NCBI GenBank assembly: GCA_030267565.1
Contig: BRXU01000011.1
Span: 62,001 to 126,000, forward strand
Direction of reading: 5' to 3'
DNA length: 64,000 nt
Source of the DNA: Pleodorina starrii
Taxonomy: Eukaryota > Chlorophyta > Chlorophyceae > Chlamydomonadales > Volvocaceae
Below the pieces are notes generated by a model. That model did no database searches. It had not been told where the DNA came from and saw nothing but the letters and a program-made list of their open reading frames with translations. Numbering within the stretch: the stretch's first letter is position 1; every line of letters starts with the position of its first letter. Below are positions 10,601-24,926 of this stretch, one piece after another. The position numbers and the translations under genes are program-made.

Positions 10601-13600
10601 AAGGTATGTGTCTGCACGGCTGGGCGCCGCAGAAGGTCCTGGGTGCGCCACTCGGCTGCTGTTGGCGGTAACATGCACAGGGCGGTTGGGGGAAACGTAG
10701 GGAAGCTATGCGAACACGCCGATTGCCGGCTCACGTTGCGAGGGTTTGGCTTCTCTCTGTTGTGTGCATCAGTGTGACACCTCGCATCGTAAACACTTGA
10801 TAAACCTGAGGTATTTTGCATGCAAGAACGTCCTCCCACCACCGCCTGCCGTGTTCAGAATCTGGAGACGGAGAAGGCCGAGTGCGAGGCCGCTGCTCCG
10901 CAGCTCGCGGCACAGCTGCAGAAACTGAACGCGGAGTTGGAGGACGCGGAGGCCGCGCTGGACAGCATGAAGGAGGCCCTGAAGAGCGAGGTCGAGGGCC
11001 TCCGCCAGCAGCTGTCGCAGGTGCGCATTTTCGGCGTGTTTGACCGCCGGGATGCGCAAGCAAGCGCGCACATTCAACTCGCATTGTTTCCATGCGCCCA
11101 GAGTAACCAGAACATTGCACAATGGGCGCAAAACGGACTGCTTCCAAGGCCCTTGGTTAAAACGGGTAGAGGACGAAAGCAAGCAGACGTGCCATGCGCC
11201 GTATTGGGTACATACCCTAGAGGCCAAGCGCGCCCGTGCCATGCGTGGCTTGATTCTACGGCGATGTCACCAGCACGGGAGTTTCACGTGCGCGGTGCAA
11301 TGTGAAACTTGCTGCGCAGGTGAACAAGGAGTTGGCACCCTGGGACAAGAAGATGGGCGAGGTGCAGGCGCGGATCGATGTGGGCCAGCGCGAGATGGAG
11401 CTGCTGCAGCGCCAGGAGACCGAGGCAAAGAAGCGCCTCGAGAAGGCCACGAAGTGAGTGACGAGTGGCGGGGCCGCTATGTTGGGCTCGGCATCGCGGT
11501 GGTTACATTGCGCGCCCCAACAAGTTCGCTCCCCTTCGGAACGCCGCCCGTGTTTGATCGTTTTCCCGTGCCTTGGGGGCCCTGCGGCCGAATGGGTTGG
11601 GTGCAACCTGGCCTTAGGCCGGAGCTTTGGAATGGCTGTCGCCAAATAGCGAGGCGGCAATGTATGCTGGTGAAGGAGGCCTCTCAGTGATGCGGGGACC
11701 GGCTTGGTAGACCGAGTGCTCTTGCCTCATTACTGGAGACTGCTTAGCCGGACTCTGTCCTGTGCTCCGTAGGGAGCTGGAGGACGCCCGTACCGCTGCC
11801 GAGAACAAGGAGCAGAGGATCAAGGAGCTCGAGGCGGCGCTGCAAGCGCGGCGGTGAGAGCCGGCGCGTTGAGCGCCTCGCACCTGCAATTGCCCTGCGG
11901 ACTTTCCCTTGCCCTTGTAACTCGCCAGGCCAAGTCTCTGCCGGGCGGGGCTTTGCTTGACCGCTTTTGCGCGCCAAGGGCTCCCATCATAAAAAAATTT
12001 CGCAGTCCTGCCTTGGGCATTGGGTTTGCGCACCCAGCATTCGTCGGGCCCCTCCCCGCGCGCGCTCGTAAAGCCAGGCAATGTCGCCACCGTGCCAACT
12101 GTGTAACGTGCCAGGCACGACATCGAGACTCAGAAGCGAGGCCTGGCGGCGGCGCAGGCTGAGGAGAAAAAGGCTGAGGATGAGCTGGCGGTGGTCCGCG
12201 AGAAGAGCGTGCAACTCAGGTGGGAGAGCGGGTTCCTATCGCAGCGGCCGTTGCGGCGATGGATGGTCCGATTGGGTTGGGGTGTATCAGCATCGTAGCG
12301 GCGTATGATTACCCGTCGTACCTGCAAACCCCAACCTATCAGCATGCCGTTGATCCCCACGCGTCTCCATGCGATGCGTGTGCTATCCTATGCAACGCGC
12401 CCCTCCCATAGTGCCGGCGTGCAGCAGAACAAATACCATGCGTCCATGCCCCTACAGGGCTGACATGAACGCAAGCCAAGGCCAGAGCGGTGTCGTGCGC
12501 GAGCTGATGGCGGCCAAGTCCCGCGGCGAGCTGACCGGCATTTACGGGAGACTCGGTGAGTGTTCCACTCCATCACCTGTAGCAAGACGCACCTCAATGC
12601 TGCGGCCCTACCCATACCCCCGGTGCACCCGGGTTAGGGTTCGTGTTCGGACTAAGGCAATGTCCAAGCGCCAGCGGTCTCTGCGGTCAAATCCCTGGGG
12701 ATCTCGTCTCCTCTCTCATTGCGGCAGGTGATCTGGGTGCCATTGACGCCAAGTACGACGCGGCGGTGTCCACGGCCGTGGGCGCGCTGGACAACATCCT
12801 GGTGGAGACCACCAGCGACGCGCAGCGCGCTGTGGAGCACCTGCGCCGCACCAATGCGGGCTGCGCCACCTTCCTCATCTTGGAGAAGCAGCAGCACCTG
12901 GAGCGGCCGGCCTCGGAGCGCATCGACACGCCGGAAGGTGCGCCGCCCGCAACTGAGAATCGTACCCGGATCATTTTACTGTGGACGTGTGCATACAGTG
13001 GCTAAGACGCGTCATATATTACAGAGGCCGGAAACGTATAACAGGGGGTGCATGACGAACCTCGTGCAGGGTGCCCCCGCTTGTTCGACCTGATCAAGAT
13101 CAAGGAACCCAAGCTGCGGGCCGCCTTCTACTACGCGTGCGGCAACACGCTGGTCGCCAACGACCTGGAACAGGCCTCGCGCATCGCCTACGGGAACGAC
13201 CGGCGCTTCCGGCGAGTCGTGACGCTCCAGGTGAGCCCGTGGCGCGGAGCGAGCGCAGGTGGAAGCTCTGGTTTTCACAGTATTCCGCCTGCCGGGAGCT
13301 CGCTGCTGCACGATGCGGCCCATGAGCAGTACACTTGCAATGGGAAAGTCTGTCAACCGCCGCGTCCGCGGCATGCCACGGCTGCTTCAGCACACAATCG
13401 TCATTGTTGTACGATACGACGACCATGCTTTTTCCGCCTTTCTGGCGTGCGCAGGGGCAACTCATTGCGGACAGCGGCACCATGTCGGGAGGCGGCAGGC
13501 CCTCCACCGGCCGCATGGCACTGGGCAAGGACGCGCCACGGGGGGCGAGCACAGACGCCCGCGCGGCGGAGGCGGAGCTGCGGGAGGTCGATAAGCGGGC

Positions 13601-16600
13601 AGACGAGCTCGGCAAGGTGGGGCGCATGCGGGGATGGTGACACTGGCCTCGGGCTTACGGCAGCCCACGCCTTCATCTTACGCTCTCCGCACAGGATATG
13701 CTCCCCACGCTGCGATCGATCCCACCTGCACCTAAAACCGGGCCGCATGGGTTCCTTCTTTCTGGCGTGTGAATCCCGCAGGCGCTCCAGTCTGCCCGCG
13801 ACCGCGTGGCGGCCGCCCAGGCTGCCCTCCGGGGAGCCGAGAAGGAGCTGGCGGCGCTTGAAACCGAGCTGCCCAAGGTAGGCCCCTTCCCTTCCTTGCA
13901 CGGATCGAAGGCAATGCCCAAATCGTGTACCCAGCTAGAACAACAGGCCGCATATGCTTGGTCCGCCGAGCAAGCTTACGACGCAAACAGCCGCAGGGCG
14001 CCGTGCGTTGAACGGCGCCAAGCGGGCTGGCACAAGCCTTACGACCAACCCCTCTGCCGTTACCTTTCCGGCGGCCGGCGAACCCAGCGCGAAAGGCCTT
14101 GGATGAGGTTGATAGAAAACTTAAGATGCCCAACTGACAGGGCGCTAATTTACCTCGTCACGCATGCTGCGCCTCAGACCCGCATGGAGGCGGAGGCCAA
14201 CGTGCAGCGGGCGGCTGACCTGGCGGAGCGTATGGCAGGACTGCAGGACGCGACGCAGGTATGGTGCCGATCGCAGCCCATCCCCATATGGCGTTATGGT
14301 GTTGTTCCATCCCTCAACGCGGAGTTCTGGCGTGCCAGGCACGACTGCGGTGGCCTACACACGCCGGGCACGTTTCATGCTAAGCCCTTGCTTAGCGTGC
14401 GTAGCATGAACTGCGGCCCAGCGCACGGACTTGAGCCGGAACACGGCCGTGCGGGAATCTTGAAGGCATGTGTACTCCTGTACCCCCGAACAGGTCAACG
14501 CGGCGGACGCGGCGCGGATTAAGGAGCTGCACGTCTCAGTGTCCAAGGAGCAGGTGAACCTGCTTACCCTGAAAGAGCAGTGCGCAGACCTGCAGAAGAA
14601 AGCCAAGTCGCTGCAGTCCAAGATCGACAACGCAGGCGGGTAATGGGCGTGGGTTAAGGGGCAAGGCTCTAAAGCGCCGATGTCATGTCGGCAGGTTTGG
14701 TTATCGCACCCACCAACGTGGATGTCTGGTACACTCAGCGCCGTTGCTCCCGGTGGCCTGTCCTAAGCGCGGCGTCGGGGGGTCGAATGGACGCAGGTGG
14801 AGAGAAGCTGCGCTCTCAGAAGAACAAGGTGGAGAAGACGCGGAAGAAGATCGAGGAGACGGAGGTACGCCTCGACGTTCAGCGCGCTGCCCGGCTGCTG
14901 CTAGCTTATAACCTTAAATATCCTCGTCCCGGCAGGCCGAGATCAGCAAGAAGGACGTGCAAGTCAAATCCCACGGCAAGCAGGTCGAGAAGATCAAGAA
15001 GGAGCAGGTCAAGCAAGGTACGGCGCTAGTGGGTCACGCAGGCCTAGGTCACTGTCGTGGTGTACGCTCCCGCGTGGAAATGCAACAGTGCGATCCCATT
15101 ACTTTCCTGCGCAGGCAAGGATACGGAGAAGCTCGAGGCCGAGCTGGCGGCGTGCGCGGAGATTACGAAGAGCATCGAGGACGACGGTGTGCAGGTAGGG
15201 ACAAACCGCAATACCCGGAACCTGAAGACCTGCTCAGCGATGTGCCGTATCGCTCAAAGCAGGGATACCTGTCTGTTTGTTGCACGGCCCCTGAAGCGCG
15301 TGCCTTCCCCCGCAACAGGTCATGCAACGGAAGGAGGAGGAGGAGAAGAAGGGCACCGAGACTGGGGCGCAGCTGGAGGAGGCGCAGAAGGCGGTAAGGA
15401 CGACCCAGCAATCTTGCAGGCTCCACGGCGCCAGATAAGCATACCAATCGTGCACTGTGTATAAAAACCCTTTCGCAGCGCGACGCACTTCGCCGAGATT
15501 TTGCCGTCATCAGGGCGACGGAGAGCAAGATCCAGGAGGAGATGGAGAAGCTGGGCAACGTCGCCAAGGAGGAGCGCGCAAAGCTCGACGAGTTTGGGGC
15601 CCAGGACACCAAGCACCGAAAGCAGCTGGCCGAGGTCCTCGGTGGGTACATCTGACACTTTGGATTGCCTTGCACACTATGCTGTGGGCGCAAAGCGCCA
15701 GCCCAGCTGAACCCCGATCCGGAGCGTATTGTTCCCCGCAATGTTTTCTACGGAGTTGATGGTCATGGCCGGCGATGAAGACGTTTCACGCGGTGTTGAA
15801 ACCAAACGCATAGCTGACGCTGCAGCAGCTGTGATCGCCGTGCATTGCTTAAAGCAGTTGGCCCGCCCTCTATCTCCTAACGGCTGCGCTTGTGGATGGA
15901 CCCCGCAGGGAACGGCAACTACGTGGTGGACGAGGCCACGCTGCTGGGCGACACGCCCGAGTCCGGCTACATCGCAGTCGCCGACGCACTGCGCCTCAAG
16001 GTGCGGGTGCTGGGGCGTCACAGTGCTTAGGAATTCCGCGCTATCCCGCGCTGTTGTGTGCGCTGCTGGCAGGCCCCTACAGGTTGCGCTATGTCCATGC
16101 AGTTTTCCGAAGGTTGCGTCTGTGGTGTTGTTCCGCCTTTGGCCCGACCCCGATGGGAAACCCTGAGGCGCCTTGGATACGGGTCCCGTGCAAATGTCAG
16201 ATGGCGTTGGGCCACCTGTGATGACCACCACCCCTTTGCCTATTCAGGCAGTCAACTTGGAGGTCGAGCTCGGAGGGCTGAACCCGGATCTGACGGCCAT
16301 CGAGGAGTACAAGCAAAAGGTGCGTGCACCCACACCCGCTGGGCGCTAGTTGAGCCCTACAGTCAGGACAACAGCACCGCTTTCACGGATAGTTTTCCCA
16401 CCAACGCGACGGCGCGGACAGCACAGTCACCAGGCGCACGTGCGGGGCGACGCCCCAGCACCACCAGAACTCCAGTTATAAGAAAGTGATGAGACCAGTG
16501 CGCACAAAAACAGCAAAGGCAAAGGAAAACAGGCCAGGACCTCCATTTGTCATGCTTGAATTCTGCCTGCCCTTGGGCGCCTTTTGCCGTCCAGTTGGCC

Positions 16601-17968
16601 GAGCACGCCGAACGTGCGAAAGAGCTGGAGGAAGCCACCGCGGAGCGCGACAAGGTCAGTTGAGGGCCAACCGGGCGCGACACCCAACTGGGTGAATATG
16701 GTATAGGGCGCCGTGTGATACCCGCCATCTCGCACCCCACACGGAGAGCATGCGCAAACGATGTGCATGCTGCAAATACCTCTGTTGTGCTATATTTTCC
16801 GTCCGCCCGTGTCGTTATGGAGGCCGTGGCACTGAACGACAGGCACCCCGATTATTTTGCCCTTTCGCAGCTCCGCAAGGAGCACGAGGCGCTGCGCAAG
16901 GCTCGGCTGGACGGCTTCATGGCGGGCTTCGAGGCCATCAGCATGCGCCTCAAGGTCAGTGGGTTGTGCCATCGCAACGTAGGCCGCCGGGGGCCTGTCG
17001 AGGTAGCCCAGGTACAAATCAAGTCATGGCCCCGTTTTGAGTTTCGTCGCCATGCGATGAATAACCTGGGCGTGTCGTAACGGTTTGATGCGCATGTCAC
17101 ACGCCTTCGTGCAGGAGGTGTACCAAATGATCACTTGCGGAGGCGACGCGGAGCTGGAGCTCGTCGACTCGCTGGACCCCTTCTCGGAGGCAAGTTTTGC
17201 TCGCCTATGGCAGCGTGTTAGCTGGTTTGGAACACATGATTTCTTCCGTTGCTTTCTGCCGCATCTGGGGTGAGCGATGCACGCTGTATTAAACTGGACG
17301 GGGCCTCCTGCCCGTGCAAGTCAGGGGCCAGGCAAGAACCGCTAATGAATGCCAGCGCACCTGGTCCTGTCACTGCAGGGCATCATCTTCAGCGTGCGCC
17401 CACCGAAGAAGAGCTGGAAGAACATCTCCAACCTGTCGGGCGGCGAGAAGACGCTGAGCAGCCTCAGCCTTGTGTTTGCGCTGCACACCTACAAGCCCAA
17501 CCCGCTGTACGTTATGGACGAGATCGACGCCGCGCTGGGTGAGTGCTTGCGTTTTTATTTAGGCGCCAACGCGGACTCAACGCAAATGCTATGAAGGGAA
17601 ACGGTCATAAACGGCGCCATCCATAATGTGGTATTACTGGAGATCGCAGCGGAGTAGGTGCCTCCCAAATGATACATTACCACCGGGGTACCGTAACAAC
17701 AACAACTAGAACAACAACCGGCGCTTATGACCCGGTTGATTGATCTCCTCTTACCCACCCAGACTTCAAGAACGTGTCCATCGTGGGGCACTACATCAAG
17801 GAGCGCACCGCCGGCGCACAGTTCGTCATTATCTCGCTGCGCAACAACATGTTTGAGCTGGCGGAGCGGCTCGTCGGCATCTACAAGACCGACAACGCGA
17901 CCAAAACCGTCGCCATCAACCCTGGCCGCTTTGCCGTCACCCAGGAGGAGGACGCGAAGGAGTCGTGA
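7691..17968 (+). CDS. SMC4: Condensin ATPase subunit SMC4, complete, 33 exons
   Basis: Core ATPase of condensin, forming a heterodimer with SMC2 to compact mitotic chromosomes. Exons: 7691-7804, 7868-7957, 8063-8164, 8287-8463, 8681-8758, 9051-9103, 9353-9431, 9842-9937, 10212-10361, 10469-10603, 10859-11020, 11320-11453, 11773-11853, 12115-12219, 12458-12555, 12728-12937, 13070-13230, 13455-13616, 13782-13877, 14178-14258, 14494-14635, 14797-14864, 14936-15017, 15115-15194, 15319-15393, 15479-15641, 15909-16000, 16248-16319, 16595-16654, 16871-16954, 17115-17189, 17379-17538, 17763-17968. The exons sum to 3723 nt (1240 aa), and all junctions are in phase. Walker A GPNGSGKS is at about 45-52. 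The Q-loop NNRFLILQGEVEQI, hinge (about 530-680, GRLGDLGAID), signature LSGGEKTLSSL (about 1138) and Walker B/D-loop LYVMDEIDAALD (about 1162) follow. The long Glu/Lys/Ala-rich stretches between are the coiled-coil arms. Length and the NFKSYAG/KSWKNISNLSGG wording identify SMC4. An in-frame TAG at 7661 supports the start. Introns at 14636 and 17190 need GC donors. Confidence 0.95.
9434..9501 (+). repeat. 34-bp tandem duplication in SMC4 intron 7
   Basis: Two adjacent near-identical 34-bp copies, each starting AAACTGCGCAGCGGCATG, begin two bases into the intron. The second has small substitutions. It duplicates donor-proximal intron sequence without altering the donor at 9432. Confidence 0.8.
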
Positions 17969-20442
17969 AGGGGCCGTCTAAGAAGGTGCTTTTTTCCGTG
18001 CTGTATGTTTGTCGCTTTGCGGGATGTGCCACTTTGGAAAACACTGGGGGCGTGCGAACACTGTACTGAACAACAACCCTGAACGAACGTGTCCGTGGCA
18101 GTTGCGTCCACTTCAAGGACTTGCCCTTGCACGTCCGTCGAAAAGAGTGTGCGGTTGCGCCCATTATCAGTCACCTGGAAGCCCTTCGTGCATGTGTACC
18201 GTTCCCGGCCAGTCATGCCAATCGGCCCGTGTTGTACAGCAAGTAGGGCGCGCTTCCCATGGTAGCCGTTCGGGGGAGGTCCCTTCGGTGTACGGTGGCA
18301 TGTTCAGGGATGCTCGTGTGCTACCATATGCATGTTCTGGTGGGTTACGAACGACAAATTGACACCTGTGAGGAGCAACTGGCAACGTGCGCTGTCCTGT
18401 ACATAAGAATACTACAGCGCCAGTGCCGCTAAACTGTGGACATCGCATTTGTTTTTGTTAACTATACCTGGGCCAGCAAGGGCCCAGAAGCTTTCAATGG
18501 CGGGTGGAGTGCGGAACTTTAAAGAGTGCGCCTTCTTCGGCTGCGGCCGTGGGCGTGCGGTCAGTCGCCAAATGCGACCAACTGGCTTCCCGTAACGCGT
18601 TTTCCTCCGAACGGTGTCACGCTCAGGCATGCAGCCCGGGTCCGGAAATGTTTCGGGGGTGTGCAGTGGTGGCTCCGTGAATGGCAGGCTTGCGGTTGTG
18701 CGGCCAATGTGTAGCGGATAATCACACTTCACTGTGCCTGATGCGCGTGAAATTGCTTTAATTTCAGCATATGTTGGTTAACAAAAGACTGCAAAAGCGC
18801 CAGCAGATTCCTGCAGCACGCCCCTGCCCTGGCGACCCATGGTCCAACTTCGCAAACCCTCCCTTGCTGGCAACGAGCGTCCCGCACATCCGATCCCGGA
18901 CAAAGCGGATAGGAAGGTGCTGCAGCATTACCTGTATCGGAATCGAGTCGCAAGATGGGTGAGCAAAACATCCTTGGATCCGCCCCTCTACCCCTCTACC
19001 CCGCCGTCATCAAAACGAATTGCAGTAGCCAGTCAAAGACATCCTGAATCTGTATCCTAAATACTTAATTCTAAGCAGTAGTGCGCATTCAGTGTCACAT
19101 CTTACTAGCCACACTCTGCAAGGCTTCAAATCTGCCTAGCCCCGGCCCTACGGGACCTTTCACCATGCTCGGGTCCGCATCCACCATCATGTATGGTCAC
19201 AGTCGTGACCACTTCGCACTTTTTAATATTTTACCCCTCGTACTGCTCGCGCCAAATGCCCTTCGAACACTCCTTCGGCGGCTCGCCCACTGTAGTTACT
19301 GCTACTTCTGCGGGTACTACCAAGTTTGATGGCCCTTCTTCAAGGCTTCTTTGCACGTTGTGCACGCCTAACACAGCCCTACGCCACGCGCCTTATTTTC
19401 GCACAGCGCCACTTCCACTTCCTAAAGCTCTGCACATGTACCTTACCAACACCTCCGCGGATGTCTGTCACTAAAAGCACGCACATTAACACCGGTAAAT
19501 CGCCGGCAGGGCTTCTACTTCCAATAGCTAACGTAGCCGCCGTTGCAGAGCCGTGGAGGGTCATTTTCCGCACCGGGACCCCGGGTCTAGCGCTCGACAA
19601 ATTGCCACTATCTGTCCTTTCGCCGCGCCGCCTGCGCATGTGATAAGGCAGGGGACGTACACGGAAGGCGTACTGTAACCGCATTTGCAGGATGCTGGTG
19701 GTAAGAAAGCATGGACGATCCTAACCAGCACGGGATGTCAGGGGGTATCGCGTGGAAACGGAACGATTGCCATCATGCCATGAGAGTAACGCCAAACGGC
19801 GACGCAGCCGCGCCGCGTCGCTTTACTATGCCGTACATCCTGAGCGCATACCGGTACTCAGCGCGTGGCATGCGCGGCCCCCTAGATCATGTGCCCGCCC
19901 ATGTAGCACCCCCGCTGCGCGCAGCCACTTAACCCCCTCCCCAGGACGTGAGCCTTGCCTGAAGCTGCCGGCCGCGTGCCAAGCGCTCGGCGACTGCCTT
20001 CGTCTCAGCCTGCGATGCCCCCGAAGACGGGTGCAACTGATCATGCTTGTAGCTGGCACACAGCGGCAGAGCGGCAAATCCCAGCAGCAGTGCAGACGAG
20101 GCCTAAGTGAGGTGGTTTATGCAGGGCTCTGCAACAGCTGGATAACACGTACCTGCAGCCGCCGGAGCTTCTGCGCATCCTTGATTGGCCGCAAAACAGC
20201 CTGTAGCGTGCTCACGCAAGCAAGAGCAGACACTTGGAGCTTTCCTTCATATCGGTATTCTCGCGTTCAGCGAGGGTTGGGCACGAATCCCTCTATTGCG
20301 GACACGAAACCCCCTCTTCGGTCCTTCACTACCGAGCTACCGGTACGGAGCTCACTAAAACCGCAGACCACGGAGAATTGCGCCTCACACGAGCGACACC
20401 CCTACAACACATTTAAGGTATGAAGCAGGCTGTACACGAAGA
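17969..20442. other. Intergenic between convergent SMC4 and F-box/LRR genes
   Basis: No supported exon on either strand. This should contain the 3' UTRs of both flanking genes. The first + strand TGTAA is at 19674-19678, 1.7 kb beyond the SMC4 stop. No TTACA (TGTAA on the minus strand) was seen close to the end of the F-box gene, so its poly(A) site is undetermined. Confidence 0.45.
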
Positions 20443-23400
20443 TTATTGCTGGCTTACCGTGCATTCCCATGGCTTGCCATCCTCGTCGCCCTCGTTCCAG
20501 ATGAGGGGCTGCGCGTCGTCCGCCACCTGCACACCATGCGGAGACACGATGCCGCAACACGGTGCGTTCATCCCGGCTCCCAACGCAAAACAGCGAATAA
20601 CATCGTGCCCGCGGGCAATGCCTGTGAGACGTGACGGATGTGTTGCGTAACAGAGCATTCGCCGCCGGCCCAGCCATCCGGGGGCCCAGCCCTACAGCCC
20701 GTACAGTACGGCGTCGTACCTTGAGGAGCACTTTGCAACCGCCGTCCACCAGCGGCAGCAGCGCCTTCCCCACCTTTGCCAGCAGGTTACGGTCGGCGGA
20801 CTGCCAGTCGTCCAGCCGCTCACAAACCGTCACCTGACACGCAAGAACACACGCATCAATCGACCGGGACGACGGCAACGGCGGCAATGACGGCAATGAG
20901 GATCGAAAACGATTGGCATCAAGCGCCAAACGCTTGACAGTCACACTTCCCCAAGCCGCTTCGGCGGGCCGACCCGCCCGCACCTTCAAGACTCGCAGCT
21001 GCCCGCACGCGGCTGCGCTCGCACCCTCCCCGGTGGCCGCGTCGCTCGCCCGCTCGCCGGAGGCTACCGCCGCGCCCCTGCCTGCGGCACCCCCGCGCCG
21101 ACCTGCGCCCGCCACCGCCGCCGCCGCAGCAGCACCCGCAGCCGCGCCCGCAACCGGGGCGGCGGCCTGGCCGGCCGGCCGCGCAGGCTCCTGTCGTGCC
21201 GCGGCCGCGGCGCCAGCCCGGGGACTCCTCTTGGTGGCCGAGGCTGAAAGCTCCATAGCCGACCGCGCAGCAACGGCGGGGGGCTGCTTCCAGGGCAGCA
21301 TGTCGAGCACGTACCTCCACTTGCAGTCGACCAACCGCAGCTCCTGGAACGGTGTACGGCAGCACAGAGCGGGGAAACTTATACACTTGGCGCTGGAGGA
21401 AGAGCGAGATACGACAGACAATCCGTACCCACTGTGGAGCGCGAGAAAGCGAGACTGGCTGGTCCCCAGAAACAGGGCTCCCCTTCTACACGGAATGGGG
21501 AGCCAAGAGCACTTATACAAACAGGCGCATGAAGAGGACATACATGGCTGATGGGGTTCGAAACCGGCGAGAGCCTCCCCGCGGGGACCCATGCGCACCA
21601 GCCCCACCTGCAGAGCGGTCAGGTAGTCTCCAGCGCTGGGTCCCAGCGCCGTCACCTGGGGCGTATGGATGCCATGGTGAGGGTTGGGGGCACGAATCGA
21701 GGCAGATGCCGCAACAACTCAGGGCATAATGTAATGTCCAAGTTGCGTTTGGCGCGTGTACTGTACCGTAAGAAACAGGCGGGGTCAGAAACGAAAGCGC
21801 ACGCGAAGCCAGGTTCGTGGCGCAGATCATTGGACGCATCTCAGACGCCTGCAGCCCGTCCCGCAGACCATGGCCGGCGCCGCCTGTGTGGCGGCGGCCC
21901 GCTGGCGGCTCTCCGGGGACCCCGTCCCCACGACATGGTTGGATGAACCGTGTTACAGTGGACCCACAAGGTCGCAGCATCGCCCGTGCCAAAATGCTTT
22001 CGGGTTCCATTACCCCATCTGAGGTCGTCGCACGTAGCGCATTACCGTTTTCCGGCCTCACCTCGAGGCAGGTGAGGTGGCGCAGGCGGGCGAGCGGCGC
22101 CATGTCGTCGGGGCTAGTGAAGCGGGCGCCCGGCAGGGAGAGGCGGGTCAGGGATGCCGGCACCAGCTAGAGGGTAAGGAGAGAGGGAGAGGGAGGAGGA
22201 AGGAGGGAGGTTAAGGGTGCAATAGGTCGTTGCATTTGGCTACAACAACACAACCAGCCCCCTAGAAGAGGCAACCGTGAAGTACAAGAGCAGGCAAGGC
22301 CAGGAGAGGTAGGGACGGCGGCGCACAAAGGGTTGCCGCGCGTTCCAAAGCAACAGTCATCATCATCTCGTCCCATGCACCGCACCTCACCTCGGGGCGC
22401 ACCGCCCGCACGTCGCGGGCCGCGTACATGCGGCCGAGAAGCAGCAGCGCGGCGGCGGCGCCCCCCTGGGCCCCCGCCGCCACGTCGGTGGACACCGGCA
22501 GCCACACGTCGGCTTCCAGCTCCCGCAGCTGGCAGCACTCGGCCAGCGGGTCGCACAGCTGCTCATTCTGTGGAGCCGGAGAGGGGCCGGGGCCGAGGTC
22601 AGGGTCGCGGGTTGGGTTGGATTGGGTTGGATTGGGTTGGGTTGGGTGCAGCAGTTCGAGTAGGCCCCAGGAAAGGCAGTATAGGTTGGGTGCTGTGTTG
22701 TCATTCCTGTGTAACCCGCGCGTTTGTCGTGCCTTACGGCGGATCGGCAGTTTCCCCGCACCGGACCAGACGACAGAAGGGCTGCCAAGCTTCCGCATCC
22801 AGGCCAATGCCCCCGGCTCCGCCCAGTCGCGCCCCAACACATCACTCAGGCGAAGGCGGCCAGCCGGCCCAGGCCCCCGCCAACCAACCAGCCGTGCTCA
22901 GCTCAAGCGCCAACCCAACCCACCCGGACCCACCAGTGGCGTGTCTTTGGGCACCATGACGTGCAGATCGCTCAGCACCAACCGACGCAGCCGGCCCGCC
23001 AGCAGCGGCCAGGCGAGTGCCAACACCGCGTGGCCCTCCTTATTGATCAGGAAGCCCTGCCGTACACGTTCAGGTGGGTTGTGGGACCGGCGGCGACACA
23101 GCCGGGGCGTGGAGGGCTTTAGGGCTTTTTAGGGAGTGACATCCGACATGAAAGGAGAGGCGCCTGCCAAAGGGAGCCCATATGCGCTCGTGTACCTACC
23201 GCGACCCGTAATATCATTGGCTGAATGGGCCTTGCGGGTTGGCACACTGGCTATGGGCGCATAAACACGTCCCAAGCACAACCCCCGCTCGAACCCTGTC
23301 TACACCCCGTGCACCTTCCGGTGTCACTGGCCCGTACTGCTGGGTCCTTTCGCCGACGTCACCCCCGTTCCATCGCTGCGGGTTCGTGTACTTGACCCAA

Positions 23401-24882
23401 TTCGTAACCCGCTTCCCCATCTCCTCCATGTGCGTGCACGGTACGCTTCACGCCGCACACCTCGCACCCGCAGCTCCAGGCTCTCTAGCTTTGGGAGGTC
23501 TCCCAGAGCCGCCAACAGCAGCGGCCCCAGCCGCGGCCGGCCATCCAGGAACAGCCGCGGGGACCCGTCCGCCGGCCAGGCCGCCCTGCGCGCCGCGCCG
23601 GCTCCGGAGCCGCCGAGGCCGCCCGCCCAGGTCATGCCCAGGTGGCGCAGACCGCTCATCACCTCCACCATGAATTGGACCACGGGCGGGGAGGCGTGCG
23701 GGTTGCCCGATCGCCCGATGAACAAGTCCAGGCGCTGCGGGACGAGCATGCAGGAGGGTTTCGGAGCACGGGATCAGGAGGCAACACCCGTAATACGGTA
23801 CCGGCCCGGGAAGGGCAAACGTCCGGTACCAGCCCGGAAAGGGACGGGGAGGAGTTCGCGGGATCTGAAGGAATGGGAGAAGCCATCCGGTACGCGGGTT
23901 CCGGTCACAGTCATTTCACAGTCCTTCCACCAGTTGTCAATACCTCATTTTTGGGGAGAGAACCCCAGAACTCCGGGTGAGCAATCAAAGACGCTGTTCC
24001 TTAAGGCTGCGGTCCTCGTGCGGCGGCACGGGCGGGAACGAGTTTCGATTGCCGTACCGTACCACGCTCGCCGTCCACCAAGCCCTGATCCCTCCCTCCA
24101 TCGCACGGCGGCGGCAACCACACTCATACGCACACACACACCTTGGGCCCTCGGCTCGTATGGGTTTTTGTTCATGAGAGGGGCACGCACCCCCAACCAT
24201 TTAACAAACACACACATACACACATACACACACACCTGAAGGTGCGGGTGCGTCACGCTGAGCGCCAGGTCCTCTAGCAGCGTTACCTCCCCCAGGTGCA
24301 TCGTCAGGGAGGTCAGGCAGCGGGCCGTACCACACACCACCAGCCAGCCAGCCAGAGGCAGCAGCGGGGAGGCAGCGACGGCGACAGCAGCAGCTGCGGC
24401 GGCGACGCCCATTGCGGCAGCGGAGGCCGGCCGCCTGCCGCCACCGGCGGCGACGGGGCCGGCGGCGGTGGCGGCCGGCTGCTGCTGCGCCGCCGGGCTG
24501 GGGCCGGCGGCGGCGGCAGCGGGGCCGGCGGGCCCGGCGGCGCCGCTGCAGCTGCCCGCGAGGATGACAGTGGCGTGTCGCAGGGCGGGGAAGAGCGTGA
24601 AGACCTGCAGGTGAAGGCGAAGGGTGCAGGGCGTCACGTTCCGGAAAGCGACCTGGGGTCCGGGGCTCTGGGTCCTTGCGACTGGGGTGACAGCTGTCGG
24701 ATACCCGCCGTCGTGGTTGGGTTATCCAGTGGGGTGCGGTGTCGTACCTGCAGGCCCTACAGGGTATGTTGTGGCATCAATGCACCATACTCGCGCATGA
24801 GGGCGCCGCGCCGCGGATACACGGGCTTTATGACGCGCCGATATACACACGCAGACAAGCGCGCTGACGAGTGACAACCACG

Positions 24883-24926
<44 letters not shown>

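Noticed and set aside
14636..14640. GT donor at 14639 for SMC4 intron 21
   Set aside because: Using GGGTAATG would shift the frame and destroy the conserved NAGGEKLRSQ junction; the GC donor at 14636 preserves it.
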